Assembly (NCBI GenBank): GCA_003646995.1
Contig: QMLZ01000043.1
Coordinates: 1-16,522, forward strand
Length of the DNA stretch: 16,522 nt
Reading direction: 5' to 3'
Source of the DNA: Deltaproteobacteria bacterium
GTDB lineage: Bacteria; Desulfobacterota; DSM-4660; Desulfatiglandales; Desulfatiglandaceae
The position numbers and the translations under genes are program-made. This document shows positions 7,256-14,766 of the stretch, one piece after another (position 1 is the first letter of the stretch; every line of letters starts with the position of its first letter). The notes under the pieces are model-generated. The model was not told the origin of the DNA and searched no databases. It saw only the letters and a list, made by a program, of their open reading frames with translations.

Positions 7256-7284
7256 AATATCTTCCAATTCCAAAGATATGTCAA
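7256..7284 (-). promoter_or_regulatory. Sigma-70-type promoter reading toward rpsU
   Basis: On the minus strand a perfect -35 TTGACA (7284-7279) is followed after 17 bases by GATATT (7261-7256), or after 19 bases by TATTAT (7259-7254). A perfect TATAAT also occurs downstream at 7241-7236 but with only a poor -35. The promoter lies in the 300-base gap between the methyltransferase gene and rpsU, and would transcribe the candidate small gene, the hairpin and then rpsU. Confidence 0.55.
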
Positions 7285-7326
7285 CCTATTTTTTACAAAG
7301 CCATCCGGAAGTTGCCACGACTTGTT

Positions 7327-8715
7327 TCATCGTCGCCTAAGCAATCCTACTGCCTCGACGTGGTAGGTGTGTGGGAACATGTCTACGGGTTGTACCTCTA
7401 CTAATTCATAGAAGTCTTTCAGCAAAAGTATGTCCCTGGCCATGGTTACAGGGTTGCAGGATACATACACCAACATAGGGGGTGCAAGGTGGCAGATTTG
7501 CTTGCCCACGTCCTTGTGTATTCCTGAACGAGGTGGGTCTAGGATGACAACATCCGGGATTCCTGTGGTGAGAGGAAGTTGGTCCCTTATATCACCCTGA
7601 ACAAAGGATACGTTGTCTATGCCGTTTAGGTCCCTATTCTTCACCGCATCCGCCACAGCGGCGGCGTTAATCTCAATGCCTGTTAATTTGCGGGCCTTTG
7701 GTGCGAGGTAGAGAGCTATGGTCCCAGTGCCACTGTATAGATCCAAAACTGTTTCCTTTCCACTCAGCCCTGTGAACTCAGCCACTATGTCGTATAGTTT
7801 TTTTGCGCCCAAGGTGTTGGTCTGGAAAAACGAATTTGCAGAAATCCGAAACAGCAACGGCCCTATTTTCTCCATAAGGTAAGGCTGTCCGTACAGAAGT
7901 TTCTCATAATCTCCCACAGCCACACCAGCCTTTTTGGTGCTTATGTTATTGACAATGCTTTTTATATTTCCAAAGGATTCCGCCAACCTCGCGGCGATGG
8001 CCCCTAGTATCAGGGGGTTTTCTTCTGAAGATACGATGTTCACCATCCACTCATCAAAGGCCACGGAATGCCTTATTGTAAGGTATCGCCAAAAGCCCTG
8101 GTGAGCCTTGATATCATACGCGGGAAGCCCAGTACCCCGTGCCTCTTTGCGGACGGCTTGCAAGATCTCATTTCCCGTTTCTGGCTGGAGCATACACTGT
8201 GATATGTCCAAGACCTTGTTGAATGTCCCTGGCACGTGGAGGCCGAGTGCAAAAGACTTATCATCCTCGGGCAGGGGTATTTCATGGGGCAAGGCCCATC
8301 TTTTTCGTGAAAAGGAAAACTCCATTTTATTACGATAAGCTGTTGTTACTGCAGAGGGGATGATTTGCCTTATGGCGACCTTGCCCAGGCCCGCGATCTT
8401 GTTCAGGGCTTCCGTTACTAACGACTCTTTGTACCTTAGTTGGTACTTGTACTTGATATGTTGCCATTGGCAGCCTCCGCAATACGGGTAGTACGGACAG
8501 GGTGCAAGGGTGCGGGCCTCGGAGGGTTTCAGCAGTTCCACGATGCGGCCCTCGGCATAATCCTTCTTTTTTCTGTAGAGCTTGACCCTTACTTCGTCTC
8601 CAGGGGCACTGGCTGGCACGAATACCACAAAGCCGTCCACAAAGCCTATTCCCGGGCCGCCGAAGGCCATTTTTTCAATTTTAAGCTGAAGGATTTGTCC
8701 CTTCTTGATGGACAT
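7327..8715 (-). CDS. RlmD/TrmA-type RNA (uracil-5-)methyltransferase
   Basis: A 462-residue SAM-dependent RNA methyltransferase that makes 5-methyluridine. An N-terminal TRAM domain (about 1-62, starting MSIKKGQILQLKIEKMAFGG) binds RNA. Cys73, Cys79, Cys82 and Cys174 are placed as in the Fe-S cluster of E. coli RlmD (RumA). The C-terminal domain has the SAM loop LDLYSGTGTIAL (325-336), DPPRSG (393-398), the nucleophile Cys420 in VYVSCNP and the catalytic Glu454 in HVEAVGLL. The cluster points to the RlmD-like branch, with 23S rRNA the likely target; RlmC or TrmA cannot be excluded. I chose the ATG at 8715 because it puts the TRAM domain at the normal distance and avoids overlap with pilY1; in-frame TTG (8751) and GTG (8748) starts overlap pilY1 by up to 19 bases. 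It may be co-transcribed with the pilus genes. Confidence 0.87.
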   Translation of the reverse strand: MSIKKGQILQLKIEKMAFGGPGIGFVDGFVVFVPASAPGDEVRVKLYRKKKDYAEGRIVELLKPSEARTLAPCPYYPYCGGCQWQHIKYKYQLRYKESLVTEALNKIAGLGKVAIRQIIPSAVTTAYRNKMEFSFSRKRWALPHEIPLPEDDKSFALGLHVPGTFNKVLDISQCMLQPETGNEILQAVRKEARGTGLPAYDIKAHQGFWRYLTIRHSVAFDEWMVNIVSSEENPLILGAIAARLAESFGNIKSIVNNISTKKAGVAVGDYEKLLYGQPYLMEKIGPLLFRISANSFFQTNTLGAKKLYDIVAEFTGLSGKETVLDLYSGTGTIALYLAPKARKLTGIEINAAAVADAVKNRDLNGIDNVSFVQGDIRDQLPLTTGIPDVVILDPPRSGIHKDVGKQICHLAPPMLVYVSCNPVTMARDILLLKDFYELVEVQPVDMFPHTYHVEAVGLLRRR

Positions 8716-8732
8716 GGTAAGCTTCGGTGTCT

Positions 8733-10823
8733 CTAGAAAACCATCCACCAAAGGTAGAATAGGTTCGAAGGGGGTGCGAGGGGTTCTATTTCCAGGATGG
8801 CTGCCTTGGAAGCCGCGGGGCTGCCTGGGGCTGGGACATATGAGGTCCCTGTTGAGGAGAAAAGCTTGAATCTGGACCTTCCAACGTACAGGACGGGCTT
8901 GGAAGAGATACCTACCCCGATGACCCTGCTCCAGGTATCCATACCTTCGTCCGTAAATAGACCTGCCGCGGCACCTGTCTTGTACTGAAGTGCATATATT
9001 CGGGACTCGCCCAGGCCGGAATCCGGGGTGAATGTAGGGACATAATATACCTTGTTGAATAAGAGGCCCTTTTCCAAGACCTTTTCACCTGGTGCAAGTC
9101 TGATATACCATCCCCTGTCCGTGTACCCATTACCGTCTTTATCTGCTGTGTCGCTGTCCAAATCAGGAACAGGTGGCGCGTCCGTAACATCGACTAAGTC
9201 CAGCTCAGTGAGTGTTAGGTCATCGTGCAGGTCTTTGATGGCATAAATTCTGTCATTGCTGCCGGTTGAGCAAGGATTTTCGCGGTCTCCCGTACCCGTC
9301 AGCAGCAAGTCATAGCCCTGTTCCAAGGCCACGGTGGGGGGATAGAAAAACTTGCGCCTCGGCGATGGTGGGGTAGGATCGCCAGATATAAAAATCCTGT
9401 GGGCCGTCCACGACATTATATTTTCATTGGCGTGAGGAAAAGGAAGCGGCTTATGTTCCGCGTCCCTGAACCTTCCCACCCTCCAGATTTGGCCTCCGGT
9501 GTCACCCACATAGAGCTTGTCGGTGAAGCCGTTTTCATCCTCGTCAATAGCCACGACCGAGCTGGGAATAGAAAAATCCATCCCGACAATCTCTGCCACA
9601 CCATTCTTGAATTGCCTTGCGATGCTTCCGTCCAAAGGATTGATGGCCAGAATTGCCTTCCCAGCGGTGTTATCAGGGCTATAGCCAGCTCCCACAAAGA
9701 ACACGCGTGTGCCAATAGTATCATCGTCAGAGGTCTTTACCCTGCCAAACACGGGCTCGCACCAGGTCTCGCCCAGTTGAGGAATTACCACGTCAGGTGA
9801 GGCACCTGCGGGCAGGTCTAATGATGAGGCGTCGTCAGACTGGCTGATTCTCCACAGGAAAGAAGGATTTTCAGGGTCAGTGATGTCCAGGGCGAAATAG
9901 CTGCTTCCGCCCTTTCTTTCGCCGCAAATCAATATAATGCGGTCTCCGTCGGCGCTATCCAGCACCCCGTCACCGTCTACATCTATGGAAAAGGCCTTAG
10001 GGCTGGAATCCACAAAGTAAGGATGGCTTGTCCCTTCTACTAGGTCTTTCAATTTGTGGAGTTGATCAGGCGGGATAAAGGCCCATGCTTCATCGCCACT
10101 CGTTGTGGTAACCCCACTGGCTGTGGTCGTGGTATCCAGTACTGCGTGAAGCATCCCGTCATTGGCACCAAAGAAGACATAGGTTTCTGAGCTTCCATCA
10201 GCGTAACGGGACTTTACAACCAAGGGGCTGCTGTGCATCACGTCCCCGGTTATAAAAGATCTGTTTTCATTGGTATCCCCATCAGCATCTTCATCAAACA
10301 CGTCCGCCCCCCTGACATATCGGATGATTTCAGATATTGTGTGCGTAGGGTTTCCCAATACAGATTCGGTGATCAAAGAATTGGAGGACCTGAATTCGTT
10401 AGTGGAATCAGAGAGGCTTCGGGACACGCCCAGGTATGTGTAGATTTTTCTATTAGAGTTGTGTACGTAGTTTGATTCGGTAAGGTTTGCCCAGTTTCTT
10501 GTGGCCCAAATAGGCACAGCATCGGGTTTCAGGTTTCCTTGTGTGTTAAGGGCAGGATCGCCATTGGCGTCAATAATGTTTCCTTCCTCGTCAAGACCAA
10601 ATTTCACTACGTTGCCTTCCCAAAAGTTCCCTTTCATGGGCCTAAATAGTGCCAAGTAAACAAAATTTCCACTGATGGTATCCGAAGGCGGAATCACAGG
10701 CGCTGTGAAGCTCACAAACGCATTTAAATCTTGGTCTGGTGGGAATATACAGGTATCGTCCCCTATCCCGACAGAGGCAATAAAGATTAAAAGAAGAATA
10801 CCGATAAGACTAACTTTTTTCAC
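8733..10823 (-). CDS. pilY1: PilY1-family pilus tip adhesin, short form
   Basis: A 696-residue secreted protein with a GTG start and a signal peptide (residues 1 to about 21, ending ASVGIG). From about 190 on it is the PilY1/PilC C-terminal beta-propeller: GDVMHSSPLVV at 193-203, FFGANDGMLHA, then DEAWAFIPPD and GERKGGSSYFALDITDPE. PilY1 sits at the pilus tip or outer membrane, is needed for pilus extension and adhesion, and binds calcium. Asp-rich loops are abundant: DEDADGDTNEN near 177-187, DVDGDGVLDSADGD at 281-294, DEDENGF and DKDGNGY further on. It is shorter than the 1000-1200 residues common in Pseudomonas and Neisseria, and I see no von Willebrand A domain before the propeller. It is the last gene of the left minor-pilin operon, three bases after pilX; a second pilY1-like gene starts at the right edge of the window. 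Confidence 0.88.
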   Translation of the reverse strand: MKKVSLIGILLLIFIASVGIGDDTCIFPPDQDLNAFVSFTAPVIPPSDTISGNFVYLALFRPMKGNFWEGNVVKFGLDEEGNIIDANGDPALNTQGNLKPDAVPIWATRNWANLTESNYVHNSNRKIYTYLGVSRSLSDSTNEFRSSNSLITESVLGNPTHTISEIIRYVRGADVFDEDADGDTNENRSFITGDVMHSSPLVVKSRYADGSSETYVFFGANDGMLHAVLDTTTTASGVTTTSGDEAWAFIPPDQLHKLKDLVEGTSHPYFVDSSPKAFSIDVDGDGVLDSADGDRIILICGERKGGSSYFALDITDPENPSFLWRISQSDDASSLDLPAGASPDVVIPQLGETWCEPVFGRVKTSDDDTIGTRVFFVGAGYSPDNTAGKAILAINPLDGSIARQFKNGVAEIVGMDFSIPSSVVAIDEDENGFTDKLYVGDTGGQIWRVGRFRDAEHKPLPFPHANENIMSWTAHRIFISGDPTPPSPRRKFFYPPTVALEQGYDLLLTGTGDRENPCSTGSNDRIYAIKDLHDDLTLTELDLVDVTDAPPVPDLDSDTADKDGNGYTDRGWYIRLAPGEKVLEKGLLFNKVYYVPTFTPDSGLGESRIYALQYKTGAAAGLFTDEGMDTWSRVIGVGISSKPVLYVGRSRFKLFSSTGTSYVPAPGSPAASKAAILEIEPLAPPSNLFYLWWMVF

Positions 10824-10826
10824 AGA

Positions 10827-11279
10827 CTAGTACCCTATCCTGTAAAACCCTGCTTCTACCCGGCTCTCCGCACCGGAAGGCCCATAACCGTTACATACCA
10901 TTTTGTACTTGTAAGCCTTAAATGTACCGATTTCGAACCCCGAACCCCTTGGGACCTCTGACACCCCGATATATTGGACATATCCATCAAATGATTGATC
11001 AGGTCCGGGCACATCGGCAGGTGATTCAAACTCAAAGGGCGTGGAAGGATCCATGTTGTCATTGCCGTAAAGGTCCGGTCTTAGGGCAACGTAATTCCTG
11101 GCAGACTCTGCCGCATAAAAGGCCATCTTTTGTTTAGCGATATTTGAAGATGCCCTGATTTCATTCATGGTCATTTTAGCAACAACGATACCGGTGATCG
11201 TTGAAAGAGCCAGCACTAGCAGGGCTATAATGAGTACCGAACCCTTGTTGCTATTGTCTGTCTTCCACATTTGAACCAT
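10827..11279 (-). CDS. pilX: PilX-like minor pilin (left operon)
   Basis: A 150-residue prepilin-like protein. A 13-residue leader ends NKG, followed by the hydrophobic helix SVLIIALLVLALSTITG and the PilX-type continuation MTMNEIRASSNIAKQKMAFYAAESA. As in most PilX proteins, the Glu at mature position 5 is absent. PilX is one of the minor pilins that prime pilus assembly and connect PilY1 to the fibre. The region after about 55 is short and lacks the Asp-rich loops seen in its neighbours. The ATG at 11279 has AAAGGGA upstream. It stands 52 bases after pilV and three bases before the GTG of pilY1. The counterpart at 15920 has a similar N-terminal helix but an unrelated-looking, Gly-rich C-terminal part. 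Confidence 0.8.
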   Translation of the reverse strand: MVQMWKTDNSNKGSVLIIALLVLALSTITGIVVAKMTMNEIRASSNIAKQKMAFYAAESARNYVALRPDLYGNDNMDPSTPFEFESPADVPGPDQSFDGYVQYIGVSEVPRGSGFEIGTFKAYKYKMVCNGYGPSGAESRVEAGFYRIGY

Positions 11280-11331
11280 TTCTTTTCCCTTTACGGTCAG
11301 ATGGCAATCACCCCTTAGAAGAAAAGGAAGA

Positions 11332-11781
11332 TTACCTAATCTGCGTCAATTCCATATACCTGGTTCTTCCCCTGTCATTCCATTCTACTATCAAGCCAAT
11401 GGTCTTGTTACCCGAATTAGGGGTATCAGGCGCGACGTTCCAAAATACACTAAAGGTGGCACCGTTCATCTGTTCTGTAGTTGCATGATCTGCATCCACT
11501 CCGATATCAGATAGGCCAGCAGTGCCATCACCATCTGTATCATTCAGCAATACCGAGTCTGAGCTGAGAGCCAGCAATTTTTCCACTCTATCGGTGGCAA
11601 CGGTGGCGGCCACGGTGGAAGTACTCGCATGATTATTACCCCTTATGGCAGCCCCTTGCAGTGTGGCAATAGCAAGGAGGCCGACAGTGAGAATGGATAC
11701 CGCAACCACAACTTCCAGCAAGGTGAAGCCTTTTGTGCATGTGAGATGCTTTTTTATGTTAATGAACCTAAACCTTAACAT
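11332..11781 (-). CDS. pilV: PilV-like minor pilin (left operon)
   Basis: A 149-residue minor prepilin with an 18-residue basic leader ending TKG and the class III cleavage and methylation motif GFTLLEVVVAVSILTVGLLA. PilV, together with FimT/GspH, PilW and PilX, forms the priming complex at the pilus tip. The globular part holds the calcium-site-like loop DTDGDGTAGLSD, which recurs as DADGDGQAGLGD in the paralogue at 15410. I chose the ATG at 11781 because AAGGGAAAGGG precedes it; an in-frame ATG at 11805 overlaps the pilW stop as ATGA and would add eight residues by translational coupling. Both are possible. The reading frame ends with LTQIR, 52 bases before pilX. Confidence 0.85.
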   Translation of the reverse strand: MLRFRFINIKKHLTCTKGFTLLEVVVAVSILTVGLLAIATLQGAAIRGNNHASTSTVAATVATDRVEKLLALSSDSVLLNDTDGDGTAGLSDIGVDADHATTEQMNGATFSVFWNVAPDTPNSGNKTIGLIVEWNDRGRTRYMELTQIR

Positions 11782-11801
11782 AACCCTTTCCCTTGGCCAG
11801 C

Positions 11802-12524
11802 TCATTTAAGCGCGAGGTTCCTGCACAGAACCTCTGTGGACAGGAGCATACGCCTGTAACCATCGTTCATGGGGCCAAGAATAACATCGCCCTGCTGATT
11901 CTTGTATACGTGAGTGTCTCTATAACCCGGGTCTGCCCTGGCTGTCCTGCCCACTATGGTGATTTGGACGGATTTTATTTTCTTGGGATCTGAGACGGGG
12001 GTTGCCAAAGGGGAGCCGTCCGGCCCCAGGTATACAAAGTCAAGAGCGTCTATGTACTCAGCCACAGGCTGATTGGTGGCTGTTGCAGGAGTTTTCCGTC
12101 CCAATTTTATTACACCGGAGGAATTGTAAAGGGAGTAGGTAATATCTTCATCGTATTCAGTAGCATCACCATCGGCGTCTCTGTCCATTGTCATTCGTAT
12201 GGAGTTATCCATAGCAAAGACGATCCCCGCGTTGGCTTGTCCAGTGGGGTCACACCCGGCCATGGATATGTCTCTTTCCAAGAAATACAGGGCTGTTCTC
12301 ATCTTCGCTTGGAGCTGAGAAAGCTCCTCTTGGGCAGCGTAAGATTTTTGCTGAGATCTGTATAGAGAGTATATTCCAGCTGTAACAATACCAGCGAGAA
12401 CCACTGCCAGGAGGAGTTCTACCAGTGTAAATCCCGAGGCCCCTGCACGCTGAAATTGAAAATCATTATCACGGGAGGGCCTTTTGTTAATCACCAATTT
12501 GCCGGAGCACAAATTATGCCTCAT
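11802..12524 (-). CDS. pilW: PilW-like minor pilin (left operon)
   Basis: A 240-residue minor prepilin. The cleavage motif GFTLVELLLAVVLAGIVTAG lies after a leader of 31 residues, which is long; an in-frame GTG codon at Val11 would shorten it to about 21. After the helix comes the PilW-typical segment ALYFLERDISMAGCDP, an Asp-rich loop DRDADGDATEYDED, and a conserved end, QITIVGRTARADPGYRD followed by RRMLLSTEVLCRNL. The second PilW at 14763 matches in all of these blocks except the loops. The ATG at 12524 overlaps the fimT stop as ATGA and has AAGGG just upstream, so it is translationally coupled. Confidence 0.86.
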   Translation of the reverse strand: MRHNLCSGKLVINKRPSRDNDFQFQRAGASGFTLVELLLAVVLAGIVTAGIYSLYRSQQKSYAAQEELSQLQAKMRTALYFLERDISMAGCDPTGQANAGIVFAMDNSIRMTMDRDADGDATEYDEDITYSLYNSSGVIKLGRKTPATATNQPVAEYIDALDFVYLGPDGSPLATPVSDPKKIKSVQITIVGRTARADPGYRDTHVYKNQQGDVILGPMNDGYRRMLLSTEVLCRNLALK

Positions 12525-13093
12525 TTCACCCTTATATTGCCTGAGGCGGATACCACCACCCTCATGCCCTGTCCCTTGCCATTGACAAGATAGGCCGATC
12601 CCATCCCCAGGCCGCCCGAATTGTTCACCGGGATTCCGCTGGGCTTGAAGCCTATAGCTGGCAACCCATCGTCATTATGGGGGAAGGTCAGCCCATCACC
12701 TCCACCCTTTCCTGGATCGAAAGAAATACCCGGAAATTCTCTACCGCCCCAGGATCTTTTTACAAGGATTTCTTCGTCATTGTCGTATTCTAAATCATTG
12801 TCAAGGTCCAGGAATACCACGTAATCATAAACACGTGAGTCGATCGGCTGACCAAAGGAAACAGTGCAAATACAACCCTGCTCAATGGCGCTTGCTTTGG
12901 CAAGCTGGAGACTTCCGAACAGGTCCTGAGAAGCAGCCTTCAGGTGGTACCTGGGAAGCCAACTAGAAAAGGCAGGAATTACAATAGCAGCAATGGCGGC
13001 CAACAGCATCGCCCCCACAATAATTTCCAGCAAAGTAAATCCCGAAGAGTCAAGAGCAAAGGTGAGCCCAGCCCTAACCCTTGTGCGAACCAT
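12521..13093 (-). CDS. FimT/GspH-type minor pseudopilin (left operon)
   Basis: A 190-residue prepilin of the GspH/FimT family, first gene of the left minor-pilin operon. The leader of 18 residues ends DSSG, followed by FTLLEIIVGAMLLAAIAAIV with Glu5, then the family segment SQDLFGSLQLAKASAIEQG. The globular domain contains the acidic stretch DLDNDLEYDNDEE and ends near NGKGQGMRVVVSASG, the typical final beta-strands. FimT-type proteins start the minor-pilin complex and in some species bind DNA during natural transformation; whether this one does is unknown. The ATG at 13093 has only a weak ribosome site. The gene is divergent from the TPR gene, with a 254-base spacer in which I see no convincing promoter for it. 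Confidence 0.86.
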   Translation of the reverse strand: MVRTRVRAGLTFALDSSGFTLLEIIVGAMLLAAIAAIVIPAFSSWLPRYHLKAASQDLFGSLQLAKASAIEQGCICTVSFGQPIDSRVYDYVVFLDLDNDLEYDNDEEILVKRSWGGREFPGISFDPGKGGGDGLTFPHNDDGLPAIGFKPSGIPVNNSGGLGMGSAYLVNGKGQGMRVVVSASGNIRVK

Positions 13094-13347
13094 GGTATTC
13101 CGTTTTGCTAGTTGTGGTTGAGAAGAATATTAGCCTGCTAAAAAGATGTTTAATTACAAGCCCCTGATGCCCAAATCTAACAAATATTAACACTAAAAGA
13201 CCCGAAACAAAAGCATTTTTTCCACCTTTGGCCGCTATGTCCTTTTGAGGGCCTATAGGTAAGTCCGCATTGCTCAAGTCGCTCAACGTTTTGACCGATA
13301 TCTCAAAGCAGAAACAGGACCTGAACGAAAAGAAAAAGGAGCCACGT
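13094..13347. other. Divergent intergenic region, no clear signal
   Basis: This A/T-rich 254-base spacer should contain the promoters of both the left minor-pilin operon and the TPR gene. I looked for sigma-54 (GG-N10-GC) sites on both strands and found none that match. Only poor sigma-70 pairs are visible, for example TTGTTA and TGTAAT with a 19-base gap on the minus strand. No RNA gene or hairpin stands out. Confidence 0.4.
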
Positions 13348-13953
13348 ATGAGAAGGGGGTATTGGTATAGAATTGTGTTCTTGGTCGTTTTAGCAGGGGT
13401 TGTCTTAGTAGGTATCATGGCAAGTGCACATGCAGTGGGTCCTACCGATTACTTCAGGGCCGGTACCCTGTACTTGCAACAGGAAAGGCTTTATGAGGCC
13501 ATTGAAGCCTTTAGCTTGGCCATAGGGGAGCAGGCAAGCTATGTGGAGGCCTATAATAACAGGGCCCTTGCATACTATGAGCTGGGAGAACATGAAAAAG
13601 CAAAAGATGATTTCTTGACCGCCGTCAGCCTGGACCCCGAAAATCCCGTTGCAAATAGCAACCTGGGAATCCTCTTTTTCGAGGAAGGCAATTACCGTCA
13701 GGCCCTCAAGTACCTCGAGAAGGCAGCAAGAGCAAGCAAAAGCAACAAGTCCTACCGATTGACCGTGCTGAGGAATCTAGCGTTCGTGTACCAAAAGGCC
13801 GGCATGGCAGATAGGGCGAAGGCATTAATTCAAGAAGCTGCAGCACTTGAAAAGTCTATTGATGGAGGGCAGAGGTCCAAAGGGCAATCTGTTCAAAGGC
13901 CATTTACAAAGGAGTCCAATGATCACACCCTAGTGCTTAAACTGTGGGAGTAA
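13348..13953 (+). CDS. Secreted TPR protein between the two pilus operons
   Basis: A 201-residue protein with a basic N-terminus, a hydrophobic signal segment (about 8-25) and a likely signal-peptidase site after Ala29 (ASAHA). Four tetratricopeptide repeats follow, at about 33-66, 67-100 (YVEAYNNRALAYYELGE), 101-134 (ANSNLGILFFEEGNYRQAL) and 137-170 (LRNLAFVYQKAGMADRAKAL). TPR proteins such as PilF/PilW are the pilotins of the PilQ secretin, so a pilus-related role is likely from context. However, there is no lipobox cysteine, which such pilotins have. The ATG at 13348 is preferred over an in-frame upstream ATG at 13270 because GGAG lies six bases before it and the signal peptide then sits at the N-terminus. 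It reads in the same direction as the right minor-pilin operon, 237 bases before it. Confidence 0.8.
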   Translation: MRRGYWYRIVFLVVLAGVVLVGIMASAHAVGPTDYFRAGTLYLQQERLYEAIEAFSLAIGEQASYVEAYNNRALAYYELGEHEKAKDDFLTAVSLDPENPVANSNLGILFFEEGNYRQALKYLEKAARASKSNKSYRLTVLRNLAFVYQKAGMADRAKALIQEAAALEKSIDGGQRSKGQSVQRPFTKESNDHTLVLKLWE

Positions 13954-14050
13954 ACAAAAAAGGCCCACTGCCTGTTATCGTTAAATTGAGGTGTAAACGC
14001 TTTTTACAGCTGGAAAAAATCTTTACAGAATTCTAAAGGCGATCTAATTG

Positions 14051-14065
14051 GGACGTGGTCCGGAC
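14051..14065. promoter_or_regulatory. Possible activator site upstream of the sigma-54 promoter
   Basis: GGACGTGGTCCGGAC holds two overlapping inverted repeats, GGAC-gtg-GTCC and GTCCGGAC. It lies about 80-93 bases before the expected transcription start of the sigma-54 promoter at 14119, the distance at which bacterial enhancer-binding proteins usually bind. A PilR-type regulator is the natural candidate, but no binding motif is proven. Confidence 0.3.
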
Positions 14066-14118
14066 AAAAAAGGACATACTTAATGATATAAATGTGTTAG
14101 CTGCCCCACCCCTTTGCA

Positions 14119-14134
14119 TGGCACGCTAATTGCT
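14119..14134 (+). promoter_or_regulatory. Sigma-54 promoter of the right minor-pilin operon
   Basis: TGGCACGCTAATTGCT matches the RpoN consensus TGGCACG-N4-TTGCW at every defined position, with GG at -24 and GC at -12 in correct spacing. It is 57 bases upstream of the fimT-like ATG at 14191, on the same strand and in a gene-free stretch. Transcription would start near 14144. Sigma-54 with PilS/PilR is known to drive pilin genes in Pseudomonas, Geobacter and Myxococcus relatives. Confidence 0.85.
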
Positions 14135-14190
14135 CAATGAGGTGGCAAACAAGAATTCAAGAACCCTGCGGATAGAAATCGAGGGAAGTG

Positions 14191-14766
14191 ATGAAGGCAA
14201 GAGGTATTATGAGCCGTGAGCAAGGATATAGCTTCATAGAGTTGTTGGTAACCATGGTGATCTTTGCGGCTTTAGTGGGGATTGCGATCCCTAGCTTTTC
14301 GGTCTGGGTCGCCAATTCGGGCCTGAAAAAGGCCGCAGCAGATCTGTACGCTAGTATGAACTGGGCAAAGGCGAACGCTGTTAAGGGCAACACACAATGG
14401 GCCGTAGTTTTTGATGTCACCCCCGGGTCTCAGGGTTACAGCATCTGCTCTGATCCAGGAGGTGACGGCAATTGGAGTACAGCAGGAGACAACACCATTG
14501 AAAAAACGGTGCTGTTCTCCAATTACCAAAAAGGGGTTTCTTTCGGCCATGGGGTTGCCTCAGACGACATCCCCGGCAACGGCGCCCCCCCGGCTGACGA
14601 CGTCACGTATCCAAATGATTTCGTTGTTTTTAATTCCTCGGGTTTCAGCAGCGGGGGATATGTCTATTTGCAGAACAGCAAAGGCAATACCTTTGGCATA
14701 GGGACCAAGCCTACTGGAATTATCATGGTGAGAAAATGGAATCCTAGTCGATCGAGGTGGGAATGA
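14191..14766 (+). CDS. FimT/GspH-type minor pseudopilin (right operon)
   Basis: A 191-residue prepilin, first gene of the right minor-pilin operon. A 12-residue leader ends REQG, followed by YSFIELLVTMVIFAALVGIA with Glu5. The segment AAADLYASMNWAKANAVKGN is the family hallmark next to the helix. It matches the left-hand FimT-like protein in this part, but the globular domain differs strongly, with a Gly/Asp-rich stretch (DPGGDGNWSTAGDN) and GNGAPPADDV. I chose ATG 14191, with GAGGGA upstream; an in-frame GTG at 14188 and ATG at 14212 are also possible. It stands behind the sigma-54 promoter at 14119-14134. The stop overlaps the next ATG as ATGA. Confidence 0.87.
   Translation: MKARGIMSREQGYSFIELLVTMVIFAALVGIAIPSFSVWVANSGLKKAAADLYASMNWAKANAVKGNTQWAVVFDVTPGSQGYSICSDPGGDGNWSTAGDNTIEKTVLFSNYQKGVSFGHGVASDDIPGNGAPPADDVTYPNDFVVFNSSGFSSGGYVYLQNSKGNTFGIGTKPTGIIMVRKWNPSRSRWE

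Noticed and set aside
7065..7340. A 91-codon open frame on the plus strand in the gap between rpsU and the methyltransferase gene
   Set aside because: It has no ribosome site, no recognisable composition, overlaps the end of the methyltransferase gene and runs against the promoter and terminator signals, which are all on the minus strand.
14001..14018. Imperfect palindrome TTTTTACAGCTGGAAAAA between the TPR gene and the right operon
   Set aside because: Only the CAGCTG core and flanking A/T runs match, which is expected by chance in such A/T-rich sequence; no second copy was seen.
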